DNA of 64,000 nt from Marinoscillum pacificum (GCF_024714495.1 NZ_JAMZMJ010000014.1:81194-145193); one strand, 5' to 3'; numbered from the stretch's first letter, positions 18,601 through 27,089 are shown. Numbers and translations are program-made. The notes: a model not told the origin generated them from the letters alone.

Positions 18601-21347
18601 ATATTCACCGATTTTCATTTGGAGACAGTTTGTACCAGCTACCAGTGATTGAAACCTTTTCTGTTGGATTAACAAGTCTTAGTCAGATAGAGTTGGGACA
18701 CGATGGAGTGATTTGGCACGGGTTCATTTCGGGCAATTCAGGTTTTTATCGTTTGGATTTTTCTGACGGATTATCGTCATCACCGGATCTGATTGACTTG
18801 GCATCTACAGGTTTATCCAACCTTGTAGGTATAGATTTGGTTAATGACACCTTGGGTTTTGCTATTGATAATAGCAGTAAGGCGTTGTACCGGCTAGATT
18901 TTGGCAGTGGCTGTAGTGTGAGTGATCGTTATAGCAGCGCGTATGAGCCAACAGGGGTTAGTTACTCAGAATCAGGGACCTATTATGTGAGTTTAGCTGC
19001 TATAGATTCTGAAGGCAATGTCTCTTATCACCTGGATACTGTAACGGTATCAGATAATATTGCTCCAGACATAGACTTCACGGGAGATGCCTCTCGTTGC
19101 GTAACCAATGCAAACACCTTCACATCCATCAACACTTCAGGAGATATAACCAGCTATGCGTGGGATTTCAATGATGACGGCATAATCGACTCCACAGATC
19201 CAAACCCACAAGTACTATTTGATACAATAGCAGGAACGGGTACTTACAAAGTGAGGTTGGAAGTAGAGAGCAGTGGAGGCTGTGGCAATTTTGTGGAGCA
19301 GGAGATTACGATCTATCCTGAGCCTCCAGTTCCGAGTTTTGAGTTTACAGCAGAAACGTTCTGCGCTGGAAGTGAAGTGACTCTTTCAATTACAAATGAT
19401 GTCTCAGCTTTTGATGGAAATTTGAGTTACTATTGGTCAATTACCAACCTAGAGGATACAATCACCAGTGATGATTTGACCGTTTCTTTTGATTCGGGAG
19501 GTGATAAGGTGATCTCTGTGTATTCTTTCATTCCAGGGTGTGAGTCTTCTATATTCCGAGATACCATCTATATCAACGAGTCTCCTGTAGTTGACTTTCA
19601 GGAATCACCGACCTGTGATGGAGATATCATGACTTTTACCAGCCTTTCTGAAGGTTCTTCATTCCATTGGGATTTTGGGGATGGATACATCAGCACGGAA
19701 CAATCACCCAATCATTTGTATTCGGCAACAGGAGCATATGAAGTCCAATTGAGTGTTGAAAATGACTTAGGTTGTACAAGTGTCCTCACCAAAGAAGTGG
19801 TTGTGTCAGCTATTCCAGAACCAGAGTTTGAATATGATATTGTTTGCCAGGGATCAGAAACGATTTTAAGGGATGTCTCAGTAGTTAATGGAGCAGATAT
19901 TGCTCAGTGGGAGTGGTATGTTGAAGGAAGACAAGTTTCTACACAACAGTCTCCGGAACTTGTTTTTGAATCTGTCGAAGATCAGGTGATTACTTTGACG
20001 GTCTATTCGTCATCTGGTTGTTCTGCAACCTATACTGAATCTTTATCTGTTTTGGCTGAGCCCGATGTTCAGATTTTGGCAGATGTCTCCTGTTATGGTG
20101 AGAGTTCTATTCTGACCGACATGTCTGCCAATCAAGAGGAAATCATTACTCGAATGTGGAGAGTAAATGGTAATTTACTAGATACCAATGAACCTCAACT
20201 AGATTATTTGTTCGACCAACCGGGGACATATGAGGTTAGCCTGACTATTGATAATGAAAACCTTTGCTCGGCTACAAAGACACAAACAATCAACGTTCTT
20301 ACTCCTCCTTCGTTAGGGTTCTCTTCTACCAATTCCTGTGAAAATGAGAATATCATTATTACGGACACGTCATCCGTTTTTGATGATGCTATTGTTTCGA
20401 GAAAGTGGTTTGTAAATGGTGAACAATTTGGTTCGGGAACACAATCCGTAGTGCCAGTAGAAAGTGATGGCGAAATTGAAGTTACTCTCAGAACAACGAC
20501 AAATAGTGGCTGTGAAATAACTCAATCTAAATTAGTTTCTGTTGACCCTAAACCTGAAGTAGCATTTAGTCTTAGTAATGACTATGGAGTTCCTCCATTC
20601 AGCTTGGCGACATCCAACCTGACAGAGAACGGAACTGAATATTTTTGGTATATCAATGATGAACTTGTCTCTAGTGCAGCGGAACCAAGTTTATCATTTA
20701 CTGAAACTGGAAGGAATGAAGTAAAATTGGTGACCGTTAATGAGTTTGGATGTGTAGATAGTACATCACAGATCATACGATCGATACAGCCTATTGTTGA
20801 TTTGAGTATCAGAGATTTGCAATTGGTTGGTTCCAATAAAGTTGGGTTCACCTTAGCGAATAACAGTAATATCCCTGTAGACTCCATCGAGTTCCAGATT
20901 ATTTTGGAGGATTTGTTTGATCAGCCGGAGGTTGTTGTTCAGCGCATCAATGATGGTGAGGAAAAACAAATTATTCTTTCGACCAGCCTGCCATTGAAAT
21001 TGGATTACTTCTGTATTCGAATGACCACTCCATATAATGTGGAAGATCAAAATACGCTTGATAATGAAGTCTGTATGAACATCAATGAAGATGTGATATT
21101 TGAACCGCCATACCCAAACCCAACAAACTCCACATCAATAATACGAGCTGTTTTGCCAAGATCTGGAGATGTAAGTATTACGATTCTGGACCTTTCAGGG
21201 CAAATTCAGCAGAATCTTCTGTTGGAAAATCAACCTGCTGGATTGACTTCTGTTATAGTGGATATGACTATAATGGACGCTGGAGCCTATTTTATAGTAA
21301 TTGATTATGAAGGAGCTAGTTACAAATCAAGAGTCATAAAGCAATAA
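15654..21347 (+). CDS. Giant secreted PKD-repeat protein with type IX secretion sorting domain
   Basis: A 1,897-residue secreted or surface-anchored protein. The ATG at 15654 starts a signal peptide (MWKFFAFVFILVASLPGSG); a TTG 9 nt upstream is also in frame. Two similar modules follow, each opening with YNWDFCSG and continuing as a roughly 300-residue propeller-like region (repeats such as NNSLLRL, YRLDFSDG). PKD-like domains with YSWDFDDDG, YSWDFGDGTG and SFHWDFGDGY fill the middle and the C-terminal half. The last about 85 residues (PYPNPTNSTSIIRAVLP ... GAYFIVIDYEG) form a Por/type A sorting domain, so export by the type IX system and surface attachment are expected. Cytophagales use such proteins for adhesion, gliding or matrix. 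The 853-bp internal duplication is unusual. Confidence 0.9.
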   Translation: MWKFFAFVFILVASLPGSGQCLDSDFGLDESVCLNENILLENATTGATSYNWDFCSGNLWQLPDSESLGVLSGSSLFDLATHHKGVHYGFYTDRTGNRLYRIELASDLSEVSQTTNFGNIGGYLSSPDKVLLYEESGQWYGLVTNDQSSDNLVRLSFGSSLGNDPTAESLGDFGGKLNRPRGIRLEQDGDSLVLLVLNRGDNTLSVVNFGSSITTIPSDESVLKSGAITDASVTLDLSLGKDCDQWYGFSVSAGNGNIHRFSFGDSLYQLPVIETFSVGLTSLSQIELGHDGVIWHGFISGNSGFYRLDFSDGLSSSPDLIDLASTGLSNLVGIDLVNDTLGFAIDNSSKALYRLDFGSGCSVSDRYSSAYEPTGVSYSESGTYYVSLAAIDSEGNRAYHLDTVTVTASLAPDIDFSIDANRCISNSNSFTSINTSNDIDTYSWDFDDDGIEDSDVQNPTYQFASSGTYTVRLEVVSSGGCTNFVEKELTIYEEPPDSSFDYTVTSECTNAEFSFHNNTIETGYDDVLYYQWVIAGDTVDQQDTTYTFTTPGEKIVSLQSFLPGCASAIFRDTLTVVDGPSVGFTYTNNCFGEAIQFTDTTIGSGITSYSWDFGDGTGLVTEQNPMHTYSLTGSYTVSLTVSNGDGCSNASSQSVVVSDASKVSFTTPATLEQNVASVFTGTDLTNSYDSIESWRWSVDGQEESIEQSPALVFTSTGSYTVELTAVSYQGCEETVSAVVSVEEPSCPTSIFSVIDQVCTGESLTVSNSSVNSASYNWDFCSGSMFGSPGATSVSTIGLSFPADLTQVYEGDTFYGFVSGRDNNSLLRLTYRDGLDASPQTTNFGNIGGYLSSPDKVLLYEESGQWYGLVTNDQSSDNLVRLSFGSSLGNDPTAESLGDFGGKLNRPRGIRLEQDGDSLVLLVLNRGDNTLSVVNFGSSITTIPSDESVLKSGAITDASVTLDLSLGKDCDQWYGFSVSAGNGNIHRFSFGDSLYQLPVIETFSVGLTSLSQIELGHDGVIWHGFISGNSGFYRLDFSDGLSSSPDLIDLASTGLSNLVGIDLVNDTLGFAIDNSSKALYRLDFGSGCSVSDRYSSAYEPTGVSYSESGTYYVSLAAIDSEGNVSYHLDTVTVSDNIAPDIDFTGDASRCVTNANTFTSINTSGDITSYAWDFNDDGIIDSTDPNPQVLFDTIAGTGTYKVRLEVESSGGCGNFVEQEITIYPEPPVPSFEFTAETFCAGSEVTLSITNDVSAFDGNLSYYWSITNLEDTITSDDLTVSFDSGGDKVISVYSFIPGCESSIFRDTIYINESPVVDFQESPTCDGDIMTFTSLSEGSSFHWDFGDGYISTEQSPNHLYSATGAYEVQLSVENDLGCTSVLTKEVVVSAIPEPEFEYDIVCQGSETILRDVSVVNGADIAQWEWYVEGRQVSTQQSPELVFESVEDQVITLTVYSSSGCSATYTESLSVLAEPDVQILADVSCYGESSILTDMSANQEEIITRMWRVNGNLLDTNEPQLDYLFDQPGTYEVSLTIDNENLCSATKTQTINVLTPPSLGFSSTNSCENENIIITDTSSVFDDAIVSRKWFVNGEQFGSGTQSVVPVESDGEIEVTLRTTTNSGCEITQSKLVSVDPKPEVAFSLSNDYGVPPFSLATSNLTENGTEYFWYINDELVSSAAEPSLSFTETGRNEVKLVTVNEFGCVDSTSQIIRSIQPIVDLSIRDLQLVGSNKVGFTLANNSNIPVDSIEFQIILEDLFDQPEVVVQRINDGEEKQIILSTSLPLKLDYFCIRMTTPYNVEDQNTLDNEVCMNINEDVIFEPPYPNPTNSTSIIRAVLPRSGDVSITILDLSGQIQQNLLLENQPAGLTSVIVDMTIMDAGAYFIVIDYEGASYKSRVIKQ
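15988..16840 (+). repeat. Copy 1 of an 853-bp near-identical intragenic direct repeat
   Basis: This segment recurs at 18166-19018, in frame, at an offset of 2178 bp (726 codons). Reading both copies I found only three differences, all close to the 3' end (for example C16739 against T18917), and all silent; the encoded 284 residues are identical. A further 29-bp identity (15796-15824 and 17971-17999) lies upstream at an offset of 2175 bp, separated from the long block by about 163 divergent bases that still encode related protein. Confidence 0.95.
18166..19018 (+). repeat. Copy 2 of the 853-bp intragenic direct repeat
   Basis: Second copy of the propeller-like block within the giant PKD protein gene. 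Sequence on both sides (the upstream segment ending AGGGATGGATTAGATGCAAG and the downstream region after codon GGCAAT) differs between copies, so the identity is confined to this block. That pattern suits recent gene conversion or a recent internal duplication in an older two-module protein. Confidence 0.95.
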
Positions 21348-21423
21348 TTCCGGCTCATTCATAGAATGCTGTATAAATTGAATTAGAATTAATGGAAAGA
21401 ATCCAAATATTTCCAATTATTAT

Positions 21424-21431
21424 TAACTTTG
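21424..21431 (+). promoter_or_regulatory. Putative Bacteroidota -7 box (TAACTTTG)
   Basis: TAACTTTG matches the Bacteroidota sigma-factor -7 consensus TAnnTTTG and ends 18 nt before the ATG of the Lrp/AsnC regulator, giving a very short leader. A convincing TTTG -33 element was not found at the usual 19-21 nt distance, so the call rests on the -7 box and its position. Confidence 0.45.
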
Positions 21432-21449
21432 CAGCAAATAAAATTTGGA

Positions 21450-21938
21450 ATGAAGGTAAATTCACTACACTTGAAATTAGACGAGATAGATAGGAAGATT
21501 TTAGAAATTCTTCAATCAAATGCTAAAATCACAAATGCCCAATTATCAAAAGACATTGGACTATCTCCGGCCCCAACCCTTGAGCGTGTGAAGAAACTTG
21601 AGAACTCTGGAATTATCAAGAGTTATCATGCGAAGTTGGATACGGAGAAGATTGGATTAGGTGTACACACATTCGTTCAAGTGACTTTAAAAGGACACAA
21701 CAAAAAGAACATAGATCTATTCCTTGCAGAAATTAACCAGGTGCCAGAAGTAATTGAGTGTCACCATATTACTGGTTCTGGAGACTTTATTTTGAAAGTG
21801 ATCTCTAAAGACATCACTTCTTATCAGAGATTGATGTTGGAGAAGGTAAGTGAAATTGAAGTAGTAGATAGTCTTCAATCTATGGTAATCCTTTCTACCT
21901 TTAAGGATAGCAAAGTGATGCCAGTACCAAACTCATGA
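21450..21938 (+). CDS. Lrp/AsnC-family transcriptional regulator
   Basis: A 162-residue regulator. An N-terminal winged helix (LDEIDRKILEILQSNAKITN, then LSKDIGLSPAPTLERVKKLE) binds DNA and a C-terminal RAM/AsnC ligand-binding domain (VPEVIECHHITGSGDFILKV) binds amino acids or similar effectors. The ATG at 21450 is preferred; an in-frame TTG at 21429 lies inside the putative -7 box. Its TGA overlaps the start of the phosphoribosyltransferase gene by 4 nt, so the pair is probably one operon. Targets cannot be deduced. Confidence 0.93.
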   Translation: MKVNSLHLKLDEIDRKILEILQSNAKITNAQLSKDIGLSPAPTLERVKKLENSGIIKSYHAKLDTEKIGLGVHTFVQVTLKGHNKKNIDLFLAEINQVPEVIECHHITGSGDFILKVISKDITSYQRLMLEKVSEIEVVDSLQSMVILSTFKDSKVMPVPNS

Positions 21939-22441
21939 TCAAAGAACAAAATTTGATTTTAACAGGACATCAAGTCCAGCAAATAATTCGGCGGATAGCC
22001 TTTGAAATCTATGAAGACAACTTTGAGGAGAAGCATCTCATCATTGTCGGCGTTCATGACAAAGGCTATCAAATTGCTGATATGTTGGTATCTCAACTGT
22101 CTGATATTGCTCCGGAGATTACAACCAAGCTTGTAAAACTTCACATCAATAAGGAAAATCCTGTGGCTTCAGAAGTAACATTGGATGTTCCATCTAAGGA
22201 GCTGAAGGGAAAATCAATCGTTCTGGTTGATGATGTCCTTAATTCAGGAAAAACAATGGCTTATGGGTTCAAGGCTATCCTTGACGTTGAGGTGAAAAAA
22301 CTTCAAATGGCTGTTTTGGTGAATAGAAGTCACAAACGTTTTCCTGTATTGGCGAACTACATGGGATACGAGCTTTCTACAACTATCGATGAGCATGTAG
22401 AAGTTGTACTGGAAGAAGGAAAGGGAGTATTTCTTTATTAA
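21935..22441 (+). CDS. pyrR: PyrR-like phosphoribosyltransferase
   Basis: A 168-residue type I phosphoribosyltransferase. The PRPP-binding motif IVLVDDVLNSGKTM sits at about residues 90-103 and the N-terminal part (LTGHQVQQIIRRIAFEIYE) resembles PyrR/uracil phosphoribosyltransferase proteins. In Gram-positive bacteria PyrR also controls pyr operon attenuation; in Bacteroidota that role is not established, so only the enzyme family is claimed. It overlaps the Lrp gene by 4 nt and shares a TTAA stop overlap with the convergent gene downstream. Confidence 0.8.
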   Translation: MIKEQNLILTGHQVQQIIRRIAFEIYEDNFEEKHLIIVGVHDKGYQIADMLVSQLSDIAPEITTKLVKLHINKENPVASEVTLDVPSKELKGKSIVLVDDVLNSGKTMAYGFKAILDVEVKKLQMAVLVNRSHKRFPVLANYMGYELSTTIDEHVEVVLEEGKGVFLY

Positions 22442-23499
22442 CTAGGATTACCAGTTAGGTGATCTTTGTATAGATCTGGTTTCCTGATCAGCATCTCAAG
22501 ACTTAGAGAGACTATTTCCCCCATCGAGTCACAAGCTAGAAACTCACGCTCTTCGTAAAAATCAGCTAACTCTTCACCAAGGCGTTTTACGTTCTCATGA
22601 GAAGAAACTTTGTCCAAACTCATGGTGTGTAACAGGTCATCTACACGTACACGATCCATCTTTATTCTGTTGGCCATAAGCGAGCGTTCTTCTCTTTGGT
22701 ATTGTCTTACCGACTCAGGCGTCATGTTTTTGAGTCCTATCTGGATGATCGGATTGTTTTGCTTGAAGTATTGCGGTAGATAAATCGCTCTTCGACCTTC
22801 ATAAGACTGTTGGTCAAAGTCAATGGCTCTTATACGGTAGTCTACTTCTTCAAAATCAGGTGTAATATCAATCACAAAGTTACTAGAGTGCATATCGCCC
22901 AGAAGTCTTACGAAACAACGTTCGTTGAATTTCACAAACTCCTTAGCTAAACGAATTTCGTTGAGATTGGGATCATCTAGATGATTTTTGATAAACTGAT
23001 CTCCGGGGATTCCTACGATGTGCTCTTCAATAAGTGTGTCTTTGAAAACCAGGTATTGAAGCTTATTTGGCGACAATAAATGTTCTAACTCTAGACCATA
23101 AATTCTCGAAGCATCCGCATTTTTGATGTAGAAATAGTCAAAGTTGTCATTGATTCGATTCACTACGCGAACTCTGAATGGTTGAGTGTTTCCATAAACA
23201 CATAAATCAACTCGATCAATGAACAGGTGATCCATGACAGACATGTCACCATCAGCCTTCATCAAGGCATAGATTTTTTTCAGCGAACCATAGATGTTTT
23301 GCATTTCATCCTGAGCAAAAAAGACCGTTTCCCATAGGGTGTCTTTTCCATTACGATCGTAAAGTGGAATCGAATTATCATATCGAAGCAGACTGGTATA
23401 GTCTATTGGTAAATCCGTCTCACGATCGTATTTCTGTAAATAGTTTCTGAGGGGTTCACAGATTTTTACAGGAATCTTTTTTTTGCTGATAATAGCCAT
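22438..23499 (-). CDS. Kinase-like protein of unknown function
   Basis: A 353-residue protein with no clear family name. Residues about 210-240 contain LLGDMHSSNFVI and, after a spacer, RAIDFDQQ. These match the catalytic-loop (GDxHxxN) and metal-binding (DFD) motifs of the aminoglycoside-phosphotransferase/ABC1 kinase-like fold, so a phosphotransferase role is possible, although no glycine-rich N-terminal loop is obvious. It is cytoplasmic by sequence (no signal or membrane segment). It follows the minus-strand glycosyltransferase gene with a 1-nt gap, so the two are almost surely co-expressed. The kinase reading is inference. Confidence 0.6.
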   Translation of the reverse strand: MAIISKKKIPVKICEPLRNYLQKYDRETDLPIDYTSLLRYDNSIPLYDRNGKDTLWETVFFAQDEMQNIYGSLKKIYALMKADGDMSVMDHLFIDRVDLCVYGNTQPFRVRVVNRINDNFDYFYIKNADASRIYGLELEHLLSPNKLQYLVFKDTLIEEHIVGIPGDQFIKNHLDDPNLNEIRLAKEFVKFNERCFVRLLGDMHSSNFVIDITPDFEEVDYRIRAIDFDQQSYEGRRAIYLPQYFKQNNPIIQIGLKNMTPESVRQYQREERSLMANRIKMDRVRVDDLLHTMSLDKVSSHENVKRLGEELADFYEEREFLACDSMGEIVSLSLEMLIRKPDLYKDHLTGNPS

Positions 23500-23500
23500 C

Positions 23501-24574
23501 TCAGGTCAATTCTTTTAGGAAAATGTCCCCTGATTGATCAGCCCAGTTTTGAAATTTAGATTGAATATTCTCATGTCTTGGAATGTACTCTTTCAACAAT
23601 CCAATATCAAAGCGGTCACTAAATATGCCTGCTCCTGCTTTTTTTGCATCTACAGCATTGCAAGCTTGTTCATAATGACCCGCTACAGGCACCATCAATA
23701 CAGGTTTACCAAGATACATAGCTTCACACACAGATTCAAAACCAGCTGTAGTTACATAGCCCTGACAATTGGCCATTTTATCGATGAATTTCTCGTCATT
23801 TAGCTGATGATAGGTCAGCGAATCATCTACCTGATAGGTTTCTGGTTTGTCACTTTTGTCCCAAAAACAATGCAATGATTGTTCAGGATTGTTTTGATGA
23901 AATTGATCTACTTCTGTAGCGTAACCAGGATTGACCATGTATACCAGGTAATGATCACCAGAAGTGGGAGTCTTCGATTTTACTTCTTCACGCAATAGAG
24001 GTGGGACCACTACGAGTTTTTTGCGATGGTCATAATCGAAATGCTGAAAGGAAAGAGCAAGAATTTTATCAGCGCCCAGACTAGCTATGCGATTACCCAT
24101 TTGGAGTGAAATCTTATCCAATTGCCGTTTTGGAGGAAACTCAAATTCAGGATGTGCAATCAAAAACTGATGTGCAATACAAACGAATTTGGCTTTTGGT
24201 CGTCTCGAAAAATTGTATAGCCCACCAAGAAAATCATAAAAATTGATGATCACATCAGGTTGATCTTCTTTCACAATTTCGTCTATTCGATTGATGGATT
24301 TGATGTATTTCTGGCTTTTCAGCAATGAATAGACGATCGTACGAAAAGGCTTGACAGATTTTTGATTCTTATCCGTGACAAAGTTTGGACTATCAAGGTG
24401 TTCTAATTCACATCCAATTTTGTCAATGAAAAACTGAGGGATATTTCTGCGTTTACTTTTACCCACAATGACGCGGGTGATCTCATGATTTTGAGAGCGT
24501 AGTATTTTGGCAAGAGCCAACGCTTGTGTCATGTGCCCACGACCTTCACCCTGAATAAGAAATAGATATTTCAA
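23501..24574 (-). CDS. MurG/UGT-like glycosyltransferase
   Basis: A 357-residue GT-B protein. The N-terminus YLFLIQGEGRGHMTQALALA has the glycine-rich G-x-GHxxxA loop of MurG-like and GT1-like enzymes, and the C-terminal domain has YVTTAGFESVCEAMYLGKPV, the donor-binding segment of that fold. It probably glycosylates a lipid or small acceptor at the membrane. It leads a two-gene minus-strand unit with the kinase-like gene, 36 nt below the LytTR regulator, and may be read through from that operon. Confidence 0.8.
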   Translation of the reverse strand: MKYLFLIQGEGRGHMTQALALAKILRSQNHEITRVIVGKSKRRNIPQFFIDKIGCELEHLDSPNFVTDKNQKSVKPFRTIVYSLLKSQKYIKSINRIDEIVKEDQPDVIINFYDFLGGLYNFSRRPKAKFVCIAHQFLIAHPEFEFPPKRQLDKISLQMGNRIASLGADKILALSFQHFDYDHRKKLVVVPPLLREEVKSKTPTSGDHYLVYMVNPGYATEVDQFHQNNPEQSLHCFWDKSDKPETYQVDDSLTYHQLNDEKFIDKMANCQGYVTTAGFESVCEAMYLGKPVLMVPVAGHYEQACNAVDAKKAGAGIFSDRFDIGLLKEYIPRHENIQSKFQNWADQSGDIFLKELT

Positions 24575-24610
24575 GACTTTTCGTTTGAGAGGAAAGTTAG
24601 TTGATTGTAT

Positions 24611-25279
24611 TTATTTCTTAAATAAGCGAGATACACTTTCCCTGTAAGCATAACCTACCGGTAACATCTGATCATTCACCTTAAGGCGGTTCCCTTCTAA
24701 ATATTCAATATGGTCTAGGCAAACAATGTACGATTTGTGGATTCTTAGAAAGTTGGAGGGAAGACTGCTTGCCAGTGACTTCAAGGTGTCTGTTGCCAAA
24801 TATGGTTTTTCGTGAGTGTGATATTTTACATAATCACCAAGAGATTCGATAAACAGAATGGACGACAGCTTTACTCGGTAAGACTTTTTGTCTTCTTTGA
24901 TAATAATGATGTCATCAATATCCGATTCGAGTTGTGTTTTTAGTTTGTTCACAGCAGCAAGAAAACGCTCATAACCAAAGGGTTTTAGTAGATAATCTAC
25001 AGCTTCCAATTCAAACCCCTCTACCGCAAATTCAGAATAAGCAGTGGTGAAAATGACTTTGGGTTTGTGAATTAAGGATTTGTAAAAGTTGATTCCAGAA
25101 ATGTCAGGCAGCTTGATGTCTAAAAAGATCAAGTCTGGTTTATTAGAGTTGATTTGTTGCCGAGCTTCTTCAGCATCCTCGGCAGACCCAAGTAACTGTA
25201 ATCCATCAGTCGATTGGATATACCTGGTTAGTAAATCTCTTGCCAAAGGCTCATCCTCTATTATGATGCATTTAATCAT
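24611..25279 (-). CDS. LytTR-family response regulator
   Basis: A 222-residue two-component regulator. The receiver domain has the acidic pair IIEDE, phospho-acceptor D54 in LIFLDIKLP, the conserved T in VIFTTAY and K in YLLKPFG. The C-terminal LytTR DNA-binding domain includes FIESLGDYVKYHT and FLRIHKSYIV. It overlaps the sensor kinase gene by 4 nt and will be phosphorylated by it. Targets are unknown; LytTR sites usually lie upstream of the regulated genes. Confidence 0.95.
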   Translation of the reverse strand: MIKCIIIEDEPLARDLLTRYIQSTDGLQLLGSAEDAEEARQQINSNKPDLIFLDIKLPDISGINFYKSLIHKPKVIFTTAYSEFAVEGFELEAVDYLLKPFGYERFLAAVNKLKTQLESDIDDIIIIKEDKKSYRVKLSSILFIESLGDYVKYHTHEKPYLATDTLKSLASSLPSNFLRIHKSYIVCLDHIEYLEGNRLKVNDQMLPVGYAYRESVSRLFKK

Positions 25280-26283
25280 GTCAAGTCGATTTTAACTGTT
25301 GCAATAAATTCTCCTTCCATGCTAGAAGTGGTTAGGTTTCCCTTCTCCTCATAATAGAGCTCCAGTAATTTTTGGATACTCTGAAGTCCAATACCAGATC
25401 TTGGATCTGTATTTTTTACAATAAATGAGTTCTTACATTCAAATACTATGGTGTCGGAAGAGTAACTACATGATATTTCTATGAAGGAATCTTCTTTGGT
25501 CAGATTTCCATGTTTGAATGCGTTTTCTACAATTGGGAGTAGCATCATCGGAACAATTTTGGGAGATCCTTCACTTGAAAAGTTCACAAGAATATTTCTG
25601 TCAGGTTTGAATCGGATCAACTGAATATCAATGTATTTTTTGATTATCTCCAATTCCTGTTGGAGGTCAACTAACTCTGTAGATACTTCATATAAACTGT
25701 ATCTCAACAAATCGGATAATTTCAGTATAGCTTCTGGCGCTCTGGGATCATTCTGAATAGACAGAGAATAGATTCCGTTTAAGCCGTTGAAAAGGAAGTG
25801 TGGGTTGAGTTGATTCTTCAATAAGTTGAGTTCCAAATTGATTTTGTCCTTTTCTAGCAAATTCACTTTGAACCACGATTTAGAGAAATGTAATAGGATT
25901 GCTAAAATATTGTAGACACTGAAAATGACAATTAGAATCGAGTTTTCGGTAAATGATACGATGTAATAGGAGGTAAGTAATGCAGGGACTAAATAGTTAA
26001 ATACAAGAAAGTGAAGCAACCATCCAACTCCTACATTCAGAGATACTGCAATTGTGAAAAGTAGATATTTTTCTTTCTCAAAAAGTGATGGAATGATTAT
26101 TCGCAGGAGCAAATAGATCATTGGAAAGATGCATAGATGAAAGCACAGAGAGTAGATGACATCTGTAAATGAGAGCTCTCCGGAAATGGCAAAATAAAAG
26201 GTGATAAATGCGATGGACAGCATCCAGAAGGCCAGATGCTGTAACCATGTCAGGGATACTATTTTGATCAACTTTGATTTCAT
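25276..26283 (-). CDS. LytS/YpdA-type sensor histidine kinase
   Basis: A 335-residue membrane kinase. Four hydrophobic segments fill residues about 10-135, then the His_kinase domain starts with NQLNPHFLFNGLNGIYSL (phospho-accepting His) and ends with an HATPase region that has PIVENAFKHGNL and SGIGLQSIQKLL. No periplasmic sensor domain is visible, so sensing may be in the membrane or through the overlapping lipoprotein. It overlaps both neighbours by 4 nt. Confidence 0.93.
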   Translation of the reverse strand: MKSKLIKIVSLTWLQHLAFWMLSIAFITFYFAISGELSFTDVIYSLCFHLCIFPMIYLLLRIIIPSLFEKEKYLLFTIAVSLNVGVGWLLHFLVFNYLVPALLTSYYIVSFTENSILIVIFSVYNILAILLHFSKSWFKVNLLEKDKINLELNLLKNQLNPHFLFNGLNGIYSLSIQNDPRAPEAILKLSDLLRYSLYEVSTELVDLQQELEIIKKYIDIQLIRFKPDRNILVNFSSEGSPKIVPMMLLPIVENAFKHGNLTKEDSFIEISCSYSSDTIVFECKNSFIVKNTDPRSGIGLQSIQKLLELYYEEKGNLTTSSMEGEFIATVKIDLT

Positions 26284-26975
26284 GACCCTACTCGCACGTA
26301 GTAATCTGGCTTTTCAAAAACTGTCTCATCTTTAGAATAGGAGATCAGGAATTTCTGAATTTCTTCAGGTTGAGCAGTGATCATAATGGCTCCATTCACT
26401 TTTTCATGTCTTAGGCGAATTCTATTGCTATCAAAAAGATCTTTCAGTTTATCCAAATCAAATTGAGTGAGTGATAGGTTATTGTTATCCAATTGTAGTT
26501 TTAGAAAAGTGTGAACGGGAAATAGGTTATGACTCATGTATTCATCATCATATTCCTCGGCAGGATACATATCTATAAAATGTTCTGACCCGATCTTAGC
26601 AATTTTGGATTTGAAACTAAGTGTGTCATTGTTTTCTATAATTTGAAACAAGTGACCTTTTTCGGTAAATGCAGCCAATTCAGGTTCTACTTCCTTTTGA
26701 AGTTCTTTTTGCCAATATGCTGCCACTTTTTCCGTGTCTCGGATGGTGTCTCCCTCTACTACGATAAACTCATCTTCTCCAGGCTCCACAGTTATTGTAA
26801 GGTTGGCATCCAAAGGGATTACATTGATTAGATCACCCTCTTTATTCTTCCATTGACCTTCTAAGCCTTTCAGGTAAACCAAAGAATCTTTAGTATAAAT
26901 AGGGAACAGTGAATACACGCAGGAGCTCATGCAGATTGCTAGCGCCAGCAGAAGTAAGTAATTGGTTTTTTTCAT
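26280..26975 (-). CDS. Lipoprotein of unknown function, first gene of a LytS/LytTR operon
   Basis: A 231-residue protein with a lipoprotein signal peptide and lipobox CMSSC at about residues 15-19 (MKKTNYLLLLALAICMSSC). The mature part begins with YSLFPIYTKDSLVYLKGLEG and contains GQWKNKEGD, a segment seen in uncharacterised Bacteroidota lipoproteins. It is translated just before the sensor kinase with a 4-nt overlap, so a role in the signal, such as ligand capture at the envelope, is possible but unproven. Confidence 0.8.
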   Translation of the reverse strand: MKKTNYLLLLALAICMSSCVYSLFPIYTKDSLVYLKGLEGQWKNKEGDLINVIPLDANLTITVEPGEDEFIVVEGDTIRDTEKVAAYWQKELQKEVEPELAAFTEKGHLFQIIENNDTLSFKSKIAKIGSEHFIDMYPAEEYDDEYMSHNLFPVHTFLKLQLDNNNLSLTQFDLDKLKDLFDSNRIRLRHEKVNGAIMITAQPEEIQKFLISYSKDETVFEKPDYYVRVGS

Positions 26976-27089
26976 TTCAATTAGTTTTTGATTGTTGATT
27001 CAAAACTGTTTGAATTGGTCTAACCAAAATAATTTAATCTTTCATCAAATAAGATTTTCGGATGAACGAATGATTATTGGGGATATCAC

